Positions 48,000 through 60,700 of a stretch of 64,000 bases of DNA are shown piece after piece; position 1 is the first letter of the stretch, and every line of letters begins with the position of its first letter. The notes under the pieces were generated by a model that worked only from the letters and a program-made list of their open reading frames with translations, was not told the origin of the DNA and ran no database searches. Both the position numbers and the translations under genes were made by a program. Origin of the DNA: Prinia subflava (lineage: Eukaryota; Chordata; Aves; Passeriformes; Cisticolidae). The stretch spans positions 15,519,501 to 15,583,500 of the forward strand of contig NC_086259.1 of assembly GCF_021018805.1 (NCBI RefSeq), in the 5' to 3' direction.

Positions 48000-49248
48000 G
48001 TTTTCATACAGATTTCTAAATCTGATTAGCAATCACTACAGCTTGAGGAACAGGCCATTGTTTCCACCCAAAATTTGCATTTTTCTCCTTTTTAGCAGAG
48101 GAGTAATAAAAGAAACCAATTCAATAATTTTGGAAGAATTATGCTCTCTTTTTATTTATTTTTTTTTAAACAAGGATTTATTTCTTTAAATTTTATAATG
48201 AGGATATTTAGGTCTGCAGGAAAAACACTGCTTTTTGAACAGACATCTTCAGAAATGTTCTGTATTAAAATGGTACATTCAGGAGGCAAAATAGCCTCAT
48301 TTGCTTTACTGTTTTTCTTCAGTGATTAACACTGCTGCTGAAAGTTTTAGTTTAATTCTTGCTGTTTCAGAAGAGTTTGGAAGTATTTATCAAGGTTTAG
48401 ACAAAACTTGAAGTTTGAGAAACTGCCTTCAGAAAATATTTACATAATTTATGAATTCTTTATTTTTTCACTGTGCAGACATCAATAGGCTGAACAAAAT
48501 AAGTCTGTTTAGCATCAAATCATTCAGTCCAATTAAGGTACTATAAAGATTGTTTATGAAATGAGAACTAATGTTTGCAACTTGATTTGTGGTGGGTTTT
48601 TTTATCCCCTGCCCTTTCTTCTGGCAGGGGACAGCTGGCAGATATATTTTAATTTCAACTTTATGCCCTCAGTGGAGAGAGTATGACAATATCCAATGTT
48701 CACCTTTAGGGAGTGAGGAAAAGCCTGTGTGGCAAGTCTCTTTCAAAGACATAGGGACAGAAAAATATATGTGTTGGTTTGGGTTTTTTTTTTAAATCCC
48801 ACCCCCTTTTATTTTAATTATTATTATTTTTTTGTTTGTTTCCAGAGGACTGCTTAGTACAGAGCCCTAGGTTTTAAAGGTGAAACTTTTGTGTTTATGT
48901 GGTTGTGCTTTTGCTCTAAGTTGTCTTAGAAGGCAAATCTGATAAAGGAAGAATAAACCTCTGTTCTGATCTCTCTGGGAGCAGCTTCCTGATCAGCAGC
49001 ATTTGCAATGCTTGGTGCATATTCAGCCCTGTAAAACATCTCCTCAAACTGCTTTTTCTGCCATCCCCTTAGCAAAATCTTGTATTGTAAAAATCTGTTA
49101 ACTATTTTTTTATAATCGTATAAAATCATTCCCTATCTTAGAGCCGTGAGCTGAGTTCTCAGGTTCTCCTGTGACACTTTTATTTGTCGGACCTTCCTGT
49201 CGATGCTGCGCTCCTGCTCTGAGTGAGAGCTCATGGTTGTGACAGATA

Positions 49249-49308
49249 CAAAACAAGCCCAAACTGTTCAAAACAAGCCCAAACTGTTCAAAACAAGCCC
49301 AAACTGTT
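49249..49308 (+). repeat. Three perfect copies of a 20-bp tandem unit
   Basis: The unit caaaacaagcccaaactgtt occurs at 49,249-49,268, 49,269-49,288 and 49,289-49,308 with no mismatch. No partial copies are obvious outside these limits. Perfect identity implies a recent duplication or ongoing copy-number change. A 119-codon minus-strand frame reads through it, which is possible only because 60 bases keep the frame. Confidence 0.95.
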
Positions 49309-49310
49309 CC

Positions 49311-49590
49311 CTGGGACCTTTGCAGCTCCTCTGAATCGTGTTGCAGGTGCTGGGCCTCCATCCTGGTGTAGGACAGCTGCTTCTGTCCAGCACTGCTGAG
49401 CCTCTCCCAGGGCAGCGAGAGCCCAGAGGGGCAGCTGGCAGTTCTGGAAAGAATTCTCCAGGAGCACATCAGACTCTGCCACCTCCTTCACAGGAAAATG
49501 TTCCACCTTCCAGAGATGGGTTTTGTTTGGGACTATGCAAATAGTTCAAGTTCAGGTCTAAAAGAGCAGAGACATGCAAATAGCACAAGC
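49311..49590. other. Short GC-rich block next to tandem repeat
   Basis: About 230 bases of GC-rich sequence lie between the 20-bp tandem repeat and a CR1 piece. On the minus strand a gaaggaggtggcagagtct word and a ctcctggag word faintly resemble CR1 sequence upstream of its 3' end, but the match fades quickly. I leave it unassigned. Confidence 0.4.
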
Positions 49591-49710
49591 CTGATGAGGA
49601 GTGGCTGAGGGAGCCGGGGGGGCTCAGCCTGGAGAAAAGGAGGGTCAGGGAACCTCACTCTGCAATTCCCTGACAGGAGGGTGGAGCTGGGGGAGTCAGT
49701 CCCTGTTCTC
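49591..49710 (+). mobile_element. CR1 LINE internal 3' fragment
   Basis: The sequence reads gtggctgagggagccggggg, then ggctcagcctggagaaaagg, then a gagggtcaggg word, a cactctgcaattccctgac word, and gggtggagctggg. This matches the CR1 segment whose consensus has gctgagggagctgggg, cagcctggagaagaggag, then a word for acctcat and ctctacaactccctgaaagg, ahead of the 3' untranslated end. The terminal part is missing and the following bases are not recognised. No working frame is present. Confidence 0.8.
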
Positions 49711-52700
49711 AGCGATGAAAATGCTGTAAATATATCATGGGATGTAAGGGGTATAAACATTGGAGGGGCAAATTATCATAGGTACAGGTGTGTTATTTTA
49801 ATTATCCTATCTATTTCAGTATCTCAGACACCAGTTTATGAAGTGATCGGACTAGATAACAGTGTTTGAGTTGATGTTCAAGTTGTAAAAAGGCTACAGC
49901 AGATTATGAGATGCTATACCTTTGTGTGAATTTAGTTAGCAGTGTTCAGGTAAAACAATTTAGAATAAGAACCATATTGGCTTTTCTTGCACATCTGACA
50001 GCAGAACAGAGTCCAAGTAAGCTCAGTCATGAAACAAATGCTTTGAACTTCCAACAAATGTGTTTTTTCTAAGCCTCTGAGTGTTTATTCAATTTGTCAC
50101 CTTTTTGTTGTTATATGTCCTCTTTTCCTCCAGTTTAACAGAACCTGTGGGCTATTTTGCCTTCAAATCAAAACACATTTCAGTCATCAATATAGCTCCA
50201 AGAGGAAGCTGTGGGTGTGAGACAGCTTGGGCAGACCAGAGAGACCAGGGAGATCGTGGCCCTGCTGGTGACAAACTGGGACAGAAATCCTGCAGGGTCA
50301 CTAAAGGGAGGTGCCTGCTTTGTGCACACCAGACACAGCCAGCTGTCCCTTGTTCTCATGCTGCTAAAGGAAAATAAATGTAAACAAATTCCCTCACCTG
50401 AGCATCCCAAGCTCCCTGGCCACTGCAGCCTTGCTGGGAATGATGCTGTTCCTTGCTTGCAGAACTGTATTCTGCCACTTGGCCAGCATAAAGCTTTGAC
50501 TCTCATAAAACCCTTTATGTAACAAACTTTCTTTGCTTTGTTTCATCTGTTTTAAAACACTTCAAAGTACAGTTTTGGGCTGGTACATTGAGGGGCTCTC
50601 AGTGATGGGAAGGACCAGTGGAACACGAGAGGTTTGGCTTCTTGAAGAGCTGAGAAATTTAAGAGCAGGAGGGGAAGGAGGAGGGAAAGGGGAGGATGCA
50701 CATAAATGTTTGAGACATAAATTAGGGCTGCCACAGAGCTGTGATGACTTTAGTGTCTAATATCCAAGCTGATTTCTGTGGCCGTGCCCTTTGTGAGCTG
50801 CATTCCTTCAAACGTGGTTCTCTTTACAACACAACCCATTTTTTTTCCTCAAGTGCATTTGACCACCTTTTCCACTGAGCCTGCACTGCATGGGTGCAGT
50901 AGATGTTGATGTCTGTGTTTCCCTGAGTACTGCAAGGCATGGACTTCAGGGTGTTTTTGATATAACTCCTGCTTTCAAGAGATCAGGGGCATGTGCTTAA
51001 AACTGAGTCAATATTCAGACGTGGGTGAAGTAACGTAATGCACATTCTAGTTTGTGTTTTACACTAAAGCTCCAGTCAGGAATTGCAAAGAGAATGCTAA
51101 TTGCTGTGGCCTCTGGTTATATAGTACACATGCCTACAAATGCATTTTGTCCTTTGTAAATACACATTTACATAAAATATTCTTTCTATTTGTGTTTCAT
51201 TAAACGCAGAAGTTCAATAGCAGTGTCTCTGGCCCTCTGTTTCTGCCTGTCATTCCTTTCTGCCTGCAAAATCTTCTGGCTTTGAAGTAAATAACCGTTT
51301 TTGCTACAGATGTCTTAGTGCTATAGAGAGCTGTTAAAGTAATTGTACCTACTTCCAAAATGTATGAAAAATGAGAATTCCTGAGAAAAGGTTTTGACAT
51401 CTTCTGAAAAGATAATAACAGTGTAGGCTAACAGGGAGAAAGCTGTACGCTTTACTTGCAGTTTGATCACTTATTTTATACCTGTGCATTACTGTTTCTT
51501 TAATGTTCACATATAAAATTCAGTTAAATGTTCCTAAAAGCTGCAGGCAAACTCCTCTGAAAATACCAAGATAATGAACTTGAACCTGAGCTTTCTCCAT
51601 CAAAGAAATCATTATAGACAATGTGTTTTAGCTTTTGGCTTTATTCAGTTTAAATTCACATTTTCTCTTCCATGGGAAGAAGAAAGTGCATCTTTAAGAG
51701 GAGGTGTTTGTTAAATCAATATATACCTGTTGGTATTGCTAGGAATTGCCTTTCTGCTTTCAAATTGCTGTACAAAATACCTGAGTAGGCATAATGTCAA
51801 GAATGGAAATAATCAAAGTGTATTTAAAACTCACTTAAAAAATCCATTTAAAAAGTAGGAATGTGTTTTTCAGGCATTTTAAGACCATAAATTGAAACAC
51901 AAGTATTTAAATTATTTTTCAAAGAGATTCAAAACTGGTGTATTTGCATAGCTACTGAGTGAACTTTTTTGTCCTCAGCATTTAAGTTTTCTAGCAGTTC
52001 TGTATTTTAGAAGACTCCAGTGCCCCATAAAAATCAAATACTCAATTTTTCAGTTTCTAGGCACTGAATATTTTCCCTTCTGCTGGATTTGTTTTTATAA
52101 CAGTAATTTATTTTAAAAAGAAGAAGGAAGAGAAAGTGAGAAACTGAAGAAATGAATGGAAGATTTTGGAAAAGGTCATTAAACAAGCTCTCTAAAATCT
52201 GATAGATACTGTCAAATGTTAAAATAAATATACTGCCGTGGTAGAGAGGAGGTGAGTGGGGCCCTGAGCAGCAGGGCTGCACAGAGCCTGCACTTTGCTA
52301 CCTAAACTTCACTGAAGCTCTGCCAGCTGATTCCATTGGCGAGGGGATTCAGAAGGTAAATGTTTGTGGTAAGGCTAACAAAACTGCTTCAATCCTTACC
52401 AGTCAACAGCTACAGGGGGCTCTCAAAGGCCACTCACAAAGGCTGGGGCTCCACTTTGGGCTTGCCAGCACAAGACGTTCCTATGGAATTTTATTTATCT
52501 GTTTATTTGTTATTCCTCCAGAATCACACAGTGTCCAGCAATCACTGCTCTTGAAAGAAAAACATTGAAGCTAAGTGGGATTCATCCTGAGCAACAGATC
52601 AAGTAGCCCTCAAAAAACAAGCCTTTAAAACGGAAGTTTTGTATATTTAGACTTGGGTGGGTTTGGTGGTTGGTTGTTGTTTCGGGTTTATTTTTAGTTT

Positions 52701-54190
52701 AGAATAACTGCAATGAACCCATCAAGAGGCACTTGAGCATGCTGCCAAGTATTCAAAAATGATGGAACAACAATGTGGTGCAAGTAACTCATCTTCTGCA
52801 TCCTGGGGTGCCCAAGGCTGGAACACCCCGGGGAGATTCTGCCGCCGCCTCTCTGCCGGAGCCCGGGTGGAGCTCGCAGACAAAAGTGACATTTATGTCC
52901 ATTCTAGCAAAACCTCGGCAGAAAAGGCAGGCAAACACCCTTGGCTTTCAAAATTAAGCTGGTTTCTACTCTCTCACATGGTCTATTAATGCTCCAGGCA
53001 ATTAATGTCACCTCTATTTTGTTTGTATTGATCCTCAGCTTGCTCATTCTCTCTCGTGCCTTGTTCTGTGCCAAGTCGTGGGCTGGCCTTTCTTCGTCTT
53101 GACTCGGTCAAAAAGGAGACAGAGTGTTTTCTGGAGCACAGTAATTTGGGTGATGGAGAGTTATTTGTAGTGATAAACTACTGTCCTGTAGAATGTCCCT
53201 CTCTTTCCCACCATCATTCCTTGGGGCCATGCTCCTGTTGGAGGATATTCATCCTAATTCACATTAGGAAGAAGTGTGATCATTATGAGCATCAAATCGC
53301 TCTTTAGGACAGGGGATTTGTCAGTCAGGATGATAAAGGCAGTTTGTGTATCAAAGTCTGCTTGGTTTATGGAACATGGGCAAACTGGGAGCGGTGACCC
53401 ATTAAAGCCTCCAACCCTACGGCAAGGAGGCAGCCTGTATTTCATGATGGGAGATTCTGTCTTGTAAAGTGAGGGCAAATAGATCTCCACTGGTGTCCAC
53501 AGACTCCCAAGCTATTGCTCCTTCCTGCCTTCCACTGCTGGGGAAGGCATGAACGGTGTGCTGCAACTTCTTCCAGTAAGGTTTTCAAGATTTTGAACTC
53601 TCCTGTTCAGCAGAGTCCTTTCCTGAAGTCTCAAATGCTGGTAGTTTCACCTAGAAACAACAACAACAAAAGCCACCATGGTTCCTCCTGGAAAAGCAGG
53701 TTTTAACACAACAATAAAGATTTTGTGTTTAGGGCTTTTTTAGAGCAATCAAATTTACAGACCTCCATGCACACCACTGACTGGGTGATTTACATGCTGA
53801 ACAAAGTCAAAGACCATATTTTTATATTTCTCTATAATCAGAGCATTATATGAAGGATCTTTGATGTAGTTTTTAAGTTGCAGGACAGTTTCTACAATTA
53901 CATTTAATAGTGGCTCTATACTGTTGGTGCTCCAAGAAACATCAGCTATTTTTGTACGGCTTCATTTGAAAAATAAATTCAAAACTGAGCAGTTTTCAGA
54001 AGTCCCCTAAATACAGTATTCTTATCCCATATTGTACACATGGTCACCACCTTCAGAAAAACCCTAATGGTAAAATGGCATGGTAATGTAGCAGCAATTT
54101 TGCCTAGGGTTATGTGATCTTTTTCAGTTTGTCACCTCTCTCTGTGGAAAGCAATCTACTGTCCAAATTAATTAGTTTTGGTGTTCTTGT
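49711..54190. other. AT-rich non-coding stretch
   Basis: No gene is seen. A moderately GC-rich patch near 50,200-50,500 has open frames of about 100 codons on both strands. A compact CpG-dense patch at 52,826-52,880 (ccccgggg, gccgccgcc, gccggagcccggg) stands out in AT-rich flanks. A G/T-rich stretch lies at 52,655-52,690. Confidence 0.57.
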
Positions 54191-54202
54191 CTCCACTGTT
54201 TT

Positions 54203-54228
54203 AGCAGAGCTGCTTTTACAGCTCTGCT
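54203..54228. other. Perfect 10-bp stem hairpin
   Basis: The left arm AGCAGAGCTG (54,203-54,212) and right arm CAGCTCTGCT (54,219-54,228) are exact reverse complements around a CTTTTA loop. An 8-base direct repeat, TGTTTTAG, overlaps or flanks both sides (54,197-54,204 and 54,230-54,237). A transcript of either strand could fold. The stem is too short for a canonical microRNA precursor. Confidence 0.8.
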
Positions 54229-54237
54229 GTGTTTTAG

Positions 54238-56096
54238 AGTTCCAGTCCTGTAATCTGGAGCCTCAGGTGTGAAATAAAGGCTCATGACTGTAATGGGTTT
54301 GGGGTTTTTCCATTGCTGCCAGGAGTGGTACAGCTCTGAAAGGATGGAGATTCAACAGCCAAGGCAGCAATCCTGGAGATGATGGCTTGTGTTGATAAGG
54401 CAATACAGCCTGATTGCATTTCCAGAAAAATTCAGAATATTATCTAGTAACTCTTTGTAATAAGACTTTCACAATCTCTGATAAAATCTTATCTCTTTAG
54501 AGGGAGATGAAAACTGAAAACATGTGGTGGGGGGTTTTGTGTGTTGTTTTATGAGTTCTTATGTTTGGTGGTTCATTTTTTGTTTTCTTTGCATAATCTG
54601 TGCTGCAGGCACAGTTAGGGCTCCGCGTCTTGTGAGAGATTCTGCCTTCCACAAATTTGCAAGGACCGTAAATTTTAATTTTTTTTCTCCATCTTTCCCA
54701 ACAGACTTCATCACAACCTTGTACCCCTAGAAATAAATATATATTATAGGGAGCAATGTTTCTTTGCTGTTACTCTGGAGGCAACCTGGTATTTGCAGAA
54801 CGCCTTCCTGCTAGGTGTGGAAATGCACTGAGCACACCTATGAGTGACCTCTGATGTTTGTTTATCCTGATTTATGAGATCCCATGCATACTACAGGGAA
54901 GAAAAATAAATATGCAAAGTGCCAGTAGACTTTTAATGGAGTTACCCTGTTTTCTCCACAGAAGCTGACCTTGAAATTGCTTTTCATGCACAAGTCAAAA
55001 TATGTAAATTAAGATCTCAAAGTGACAGTTCCATACATGTATATAGTTTGTAAAGTTCTTGCCAAAGCCATGGAAATTTCATGTTCTACAAAGGCCATTC
55101 ATCTGCCTCTGAAACTGTAGCAAAGTGTAGAAAAATGGCATTGCTCAAGCACTCAGAGGGAAATTTAGTCAAAACACAATTTCACTTCAGCAGGATGAGA
55201 AGTCTGCCAAAATCTGCTCATGAAATCGGTGACCGTGCTGCCAGTGCAGTGTGGAGCTTCCAGCTCCCTAACAGTAGCAAAAACTAAGCTGGTACCTAAA
55301 ACTGACTGATCCATGCCTGATTTTCTCTATTGACATTTGCTTTGCTACTGTTCAGAGTGTCAGAAAAGGCAAAACAAGCAGGACAACTCACTGCTCCAAC
55401 ATGAAATGAGAAACTTGTGGGGTTTCCATCTCCTCTTTCCCAAATAGTACAAATAACAGAAAACTCTTTTAAATGTTTCTGTTGGCTGCATTACACATCA
55501 AATGCTCCCAGAAACACTTTCATCTCATATTTTATCTCTTGATTTCCCTGTACTCTCATTCTCCAAGCATTGCTTCTAATGGTTTTCAGTCCCAGCTAAA
55601 AACTGCTCCATAACACTGAGGATATTAAGTACTTTCCTCTTTACCCTCTGCCGTTGTTTGAAACATGAAAAAATCAGTAAAATGAATTTCAGTTTCATTT
55701 ATGATTAGTCCTTGTCTACAGCAAGCACCACATTTGGCATGGGAACATCTTCTGGAAGCAGCCTTGCAGAGAAAAATGCAGATATGCTGGGCTGGTGAGC
55801 AGATGAGTAGGAAATAGCTGCATTCCCAGTGACAAATCTGTTGCGGGCGTCATGAGAAAATTCAGGCAAAACATTTGGTCATGTGGTAGTGCAGAGGAAT
55901 ATTCAAACATTAATGCCACTAGTGCTAAAAGGACATCAGGGATGTGGGAGATGTGGGATGTGTTGGTTGTTTCTGCTGTCTGTTTCTCCTGTTTCCTCTC
56001 CCCTGCAGCTGTAGGGCTGTGCCAGGGAAAGCCCCCGAGAGCGAGCTTTAGCCGCTGCTCCTCTCTAACTGCATCATTACCTCACTCCAAACAAAG

Positions 56097-56098
<2 letters not shown>
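54238..56098. other. AT-rich non-coding stretch
   Basis: No gene is seen. A G/T-rich patch lies at 54,522-54,557. A small CpG-bearing patch (cccccgagagcgagc, tagccgctgc) lies at 56,030-56,056, just ahead of the T40 run. Open frames are short and unrecognisable. Confidence 0.58.

Positions 56099-56138
<40 letters not shown>
56099..56138 (+). repeat. T40 homopolymer
   Basis: Forty consecutive T, by far the longest homopolymer in the window. Read on the minus strand it is an A40. Bird CR1 elements do not leave poly(A) tails, so a retrocopy tail would be unusual. The minus-strand sequence just upstream of the A run shows no adjacent AATAAA and no coding similarity. Slippage, a decayed retrocopy or an assembly effect are possible. 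Confidence 0.9.
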
Positions 56139-56139
<1 letters not shown>

Positions 56140-57707
56140 TCAATAGAGGATGAAAACATTATTGGATTCAGGAGCTCATAGTAGTCCTGTACGCAGCTAG
56201 GGATGAAGAGGATAGATTTATGAAATGGACCATTTCAAATGGCATTATCTTCCCACAGTGAGGAACACCTTTCATAAATCATGGGAGAGCACTTGGAAAA
56301 GAAAGCATTTGTTATTCCTGCCATACATTGTTTTTGCATCCTCCACCATGTGTTCTTGGGATGGGGGAGAATCTTCTGTTCGCATTTTTTTTTCTTCCCT
56401 AATAATTAGTGCTTTTTATCTTGCAACTACAGGAGAATTCAGAACAAGCTTGACAATATGAATTTTTAGGTTACCTTTGTTTAGCTGCAGAGGCATACTA
56501 AGCCTCAGTTTTCTGGTTGGGGTATGAAGCAAACTATTTCTTACACACTTCCAATTTGTAGGGCATTTTCTGCCTCATTATGTAGCAGGAGGTCAGCTGG
56601 AAAGAGGAGTTAAAGTATAGACAAAAAAACTTGTTATTTTTTAAGGCTGGAAGGTTAGTGCTATTTTATGGGTATTTTTGCTTCTTAGACTCAAAGACCC
56701 TATTTTTGCTGCATTAATAAAGCTGTCTCTGATGCCTTTTGAACTCACCAACACCTATATGTTGTACTGGGTGGGAAGAGAGTTTTTTCTGTGTTGTCAG
56801 TATTTTTTCTGTATTTTTCACAACCCAGCATTGCAATAATTTTACCAGTGAGTCTGACACCACTTGGGATAAATGCAGGTCTCCATTAAACCTGTAACTA
56901 GCCTGATGTGAAAAGTCAACATTTATTACACAGTATTATTTGTGTGGATGCTTTGAAATTATCCCTTTGCTCCAGAGAGGAAACTTTTGAGAATGCTCCG
57001 AGATAGCAACTTGTCATTACCTGTAATGAGCCAAGGAGAAAGGCCTTGATTTTGGGAGACGTGTTTTGACCAGAACTGATGGAAAGATAAAGGTGATGGT
57101 AGTGAAGCAAAATTGCCTGTGTTTAAGAATAGAACAAAAGGAAGCATGAACTGAATATTGAAGTGTGCACTGAATTCAGATTATTAGCTGGAAATTAAAA
57201 AAATATTATAATAAATAATTTCTAGTTTGAACGCCCCCTGAACTCTGAATTTGGGAAAGGTCAGACTTTATGCTTGTCCATGCCACCTTAATTCTACCTC
57301 CTCATGGATCTCTGTAAAAATTAATTTTTTCTATTACACCCTTCCACACGTTTATACCCCAGTGAATCAGACTGAAAACAAAGGACAGACTGTAGCAAGA
57401 CAAAGGGTGACATTTCTTGAACTTGAAATGTTTGTCTTGGCTACCTGGCATTTTTTTTTTAGACAAATGGATGTGGGAAAGGAGCAAGTGGCTCAGTGTT
57501 TTTAATACATATATTTTTACAGAGCCCATCTTAATATGACAAGAGTTTCATTCTTGTATTGATGTGTAATTCATAGAATACTGAATTAAATGTATTTATT
57601 TCCTCACAGACTTTATTTTTCTTCTGGATGTGCTTACAAAAGCCTCTATTAAGGTCAAAGCATAGATGAGAGAAGCCTATTGCTGCCAACATGAAGCTCA
57701 GAGCTTC
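56139..57707. other. AT-rich non-coding stretch, nothing seen
   Basis: There are only short unrecognisable frames. No named repeat or site is seen beyond short T runs. Confidence 0.6.
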
Positions 57708-57750
57708 CTCTGCAGTGGAAACTGAGAGATCAAGTCAAGGTCACACTCAC
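57708..57750 (+). repeat. Possible MIR-like SINE scrap
   Basis: The sequence reads tgcagtggaaactgagagat, then a caagtcaaggtcacactcac word. MIR cores have gatggggaaactgaggcaca, then agtgacttgcccaaggtcacac, so two conserved words are present with the part between them shortened. Only about 43 bases support it. Confidence 0.35.
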
Positions 57751-60700
57751 TATTTATTCCTGAAATTTCTGCAGACACTGTTATTTAGGTGTAATGAGCC
57801 CTGCTTGGATCCGGTCTGGAAAGATACAAAAGCTTTGAACTTTGAAGTTTGGAGGCTCCAGTTACATACGTGGGTATCTGAACCCTGGATCTGAAGGCTT
57901 GGCATTTCAGATGTTGATTTTCCACAGGGTTTAGGAGAACTTGTTCCTGTGATTGTGAAAATGTTTTGCTGAGGGCTGAGGAACTCCTAGCAGGAGTATG
58001 AACGTCCCCTCTGCTGGGGCTTGGGCAGCTCTGTCCTCACCAAGCACGTGGATGTGCAAGGAGGGGGAGAAGCAGCACTTTAGCAGCCATGCCAAAAATG
58101 TGTATTAAAGCTGCAAGTGGCATTCGATTCAGCAATATGCCACACTGTATTTTTTCATGAGTAAACAGGAGGGTGGTGGCAGCTAAAAACAAACACTTCC
58201 CCATCACGTGTGGGAACCTTGTACAGGAGTTTGTTGGATACAGATAGCAGCAGATTCTTGTGGGAAATAGTGGAATCTTTTCTTCTTCGGATTTCTTAAA
58301 AGGCTTGATGTGTAATAATATTGCACATCATTGTTATGTCATTTGGGCAGAAGAATTGCTTTTCTAGCTGAGCTGGGGTATTGAACAGCACTGTGTGTAA
58401 TGGATAAAAATGGTTCTCCTGGATAAGGAGAGACAAGTATTGTCACCCCTGTTTTGAGGTGTGTGTATGGTATATTTTTTTTCTTTCTGACAGCCATTAT
58501 GAGGACACTGTGTGTGAATTTTTTTGCTGGTGTCAGGCTTGGAGGATCTTTACTCTGTAGCTGAGGTCAGGAATTCCCCATGTGCTGTTCTACCTCAGCA
58601 CCAGTGAATGGCAGGTGCAGTTTTACCTCTGTTAGTGTATGGGTATCACCACTTTGTTTTAATGCTTCAGTGTTTAAAGCTGTTAAATAAAGCCAGGATT
58701 CCTCAAGAACTGTTTGAATAGAATTGTCAGGTAGCTGCAGTGCCCCTGATTTAAATGAGTAAGCAACACCTATGGGCAAATGATCTTTCTGCACACAGAA
58801 ATTAATTACAATTCAGGACTGATGAACTTTTATGAGCTAGTTAATTTTTAAAAGATGCTGTGTATGGTTTATTGAAATTAAAAGAAAGTGACAGCTTTCT
58901 GCCCCTACCCTCATAAAATTCTGTCCTGCATATAATATTGACCTAATTTAGTTCAAAGGCCTGGATCTCTTCTTTAACACTTCATTGTGTAAAGGCCAGT
59001 TGAAGGTTTCAGTACTCCTCAAGTAAACAGAAAAGCTTCTTGCTGGTTATCCGTGTTGTGTTGGCTTTTATCAATAGACAAGCTCTGTACTCCTCCACCC
59101 TTTGTCCTTGATTAACCTCAAAATCATTTTTTAAAGAAAGTGCAGCTCAAATTCAGGATCAGGTTACAAAACAGCCATTTATAGGGTGTTATGAATGAAT
59201 ATTGATTATAAAACAGTGCACTGTATACCACAGGATTGCAGATATTTTTATGATGTGGATCTTCTCCTGGTGAAAAGATTTCATGGGCCACTGCCCTCTC
59301 TAATTATGACTGTAGGACACAGCTCACTTCCCATTCAAGCCAGGACCACATTGTCTTTTATTTGTATTCACATAACATTCTTGTGGGAAAGTAAAGAGCA
59401 GCTTATGGAAAAAGGTAATATTCTGAAGGCATTTTGGTTGGTGCTGTCCCAAGATTCTGGGTAAGGGCTGTTGCTGTTCAAGTCAGCTGTAAAAAGTTAC
59501 TCTGAGCAATACCAAGCAGTGCTCAAAAATATCAGTGAGAATTTACTTATTTTCTCACTACTGCTACGAGTCCTCCTTCCCTCCAATGACCTTCACAAAC
59601 CCACAGACCATAAATTTTCAAACCTCTATTTTATGGTCAAAATTCTGTCGAAACCGATTTTTTTTCATTGCGAAGCTGCATTTTTTTGCTGTGATACTTG
59701 ACTTCCTTGGCCAGTGTCAGGGTTTATTTGTAGAAATTCGTGCCATGTCTGTGAAACCTGGCAGCCCAAACCATTGTTATGTGATTGGTGTTGGACTGGG
59801 CCAGTGCTACCCCTCAGCCAGTGTGGATCTGCAAGGAGAAGTCTTCTGGGGTTCAGTGTCCCCATAACATCTAATCACTTTTCTGAATTAACCTGTCCAA
59901 TGGACAAAACAAGAAATTAACCTTCTCTTTAGTAATTAAAATGTCTAGAAAAGAAGTGCAAAAAGTCCAAAGACATTCAAAACTCTTTTCATATCTAGCA
60001 AATGATTTTGATAAACATTATATTTTCTGAAGCCACTTAAATTTTTACTTCTTGACTTTTTCTGAAGCAGTAAAGACAGAAACATTAATATTTCAAAGTT
60101 TAGGGGGGAAATGATTACAGGAAGTCTCCTGCATTTATGTCTATCTTATAGTTCAATTTCCACATCTGTTGTAGGACAGGTGCATTGAGGATTTTCAGTG
60201 TTAGCTCAGGTGAGAGTGAAAAGTTGTTTCCTTTTCTTATGGAAGGTTCTGTTAAGCAAACACTGAGCACAGCTGCTCCAACTGGACATTCGCATGAGGA
60301 ATGTCAATTTTCATGCCTCAATACAGAAATCTCAAGTTTCCTGGGTGAATTAGCTGTTAATGGGTTTCTAAAATGTCCCATCAGTGGCGTGGGAGAATGT
60401 AGTCTGTGCTGAGGCCAGAGCACGGGCTGTAATCAGATAACCTGTTATTATAATAAAGCCAGAGGATAATACTTTGCATTGCTCACTGTAGTAATTGGTC
60501 TGCTCCCTATCCTACAGGCTTTGGTGCAATAAAAAGTGATGCTTTACCTATCAACTATTTATAACAGCTTTTACTTCCTGTGTATTCTAAATTGAAAATG
60601 TGATTTCAAACTATAAGAGTGAAGTGTACAAAGTGTCCCAAAATCTTAGGCTGCTCTCATAACCATTACAGGGCTTTTCTCTCTGGCAAAGTTCAAGTTG

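Larger units (their letters stand above)
41463..49248. other. AT-rich non-coding stretch with simple tracts
   Basis: No gene is supported. A 168-codon minus-strand frame (42,501-43,007) crosses a 17-base T run (42,694-42,710) that encodes a lysine run on that strand, so it is not credible. A 16-base palindrome, TGTACATATATGTACA, lies at 45,568-45,583. The stretch 45,880-46,020 looks like unique-sequence DNA. A 30-base pure pyrimidine run lies at 47,970-47,999. Confidence 0.57.

Noticed and set aside
49311..49560. Possible minus-strand CR1 piece in the GC-rich block
   Set aside because: Only two short words fit CR1 and the spacing around them does not.
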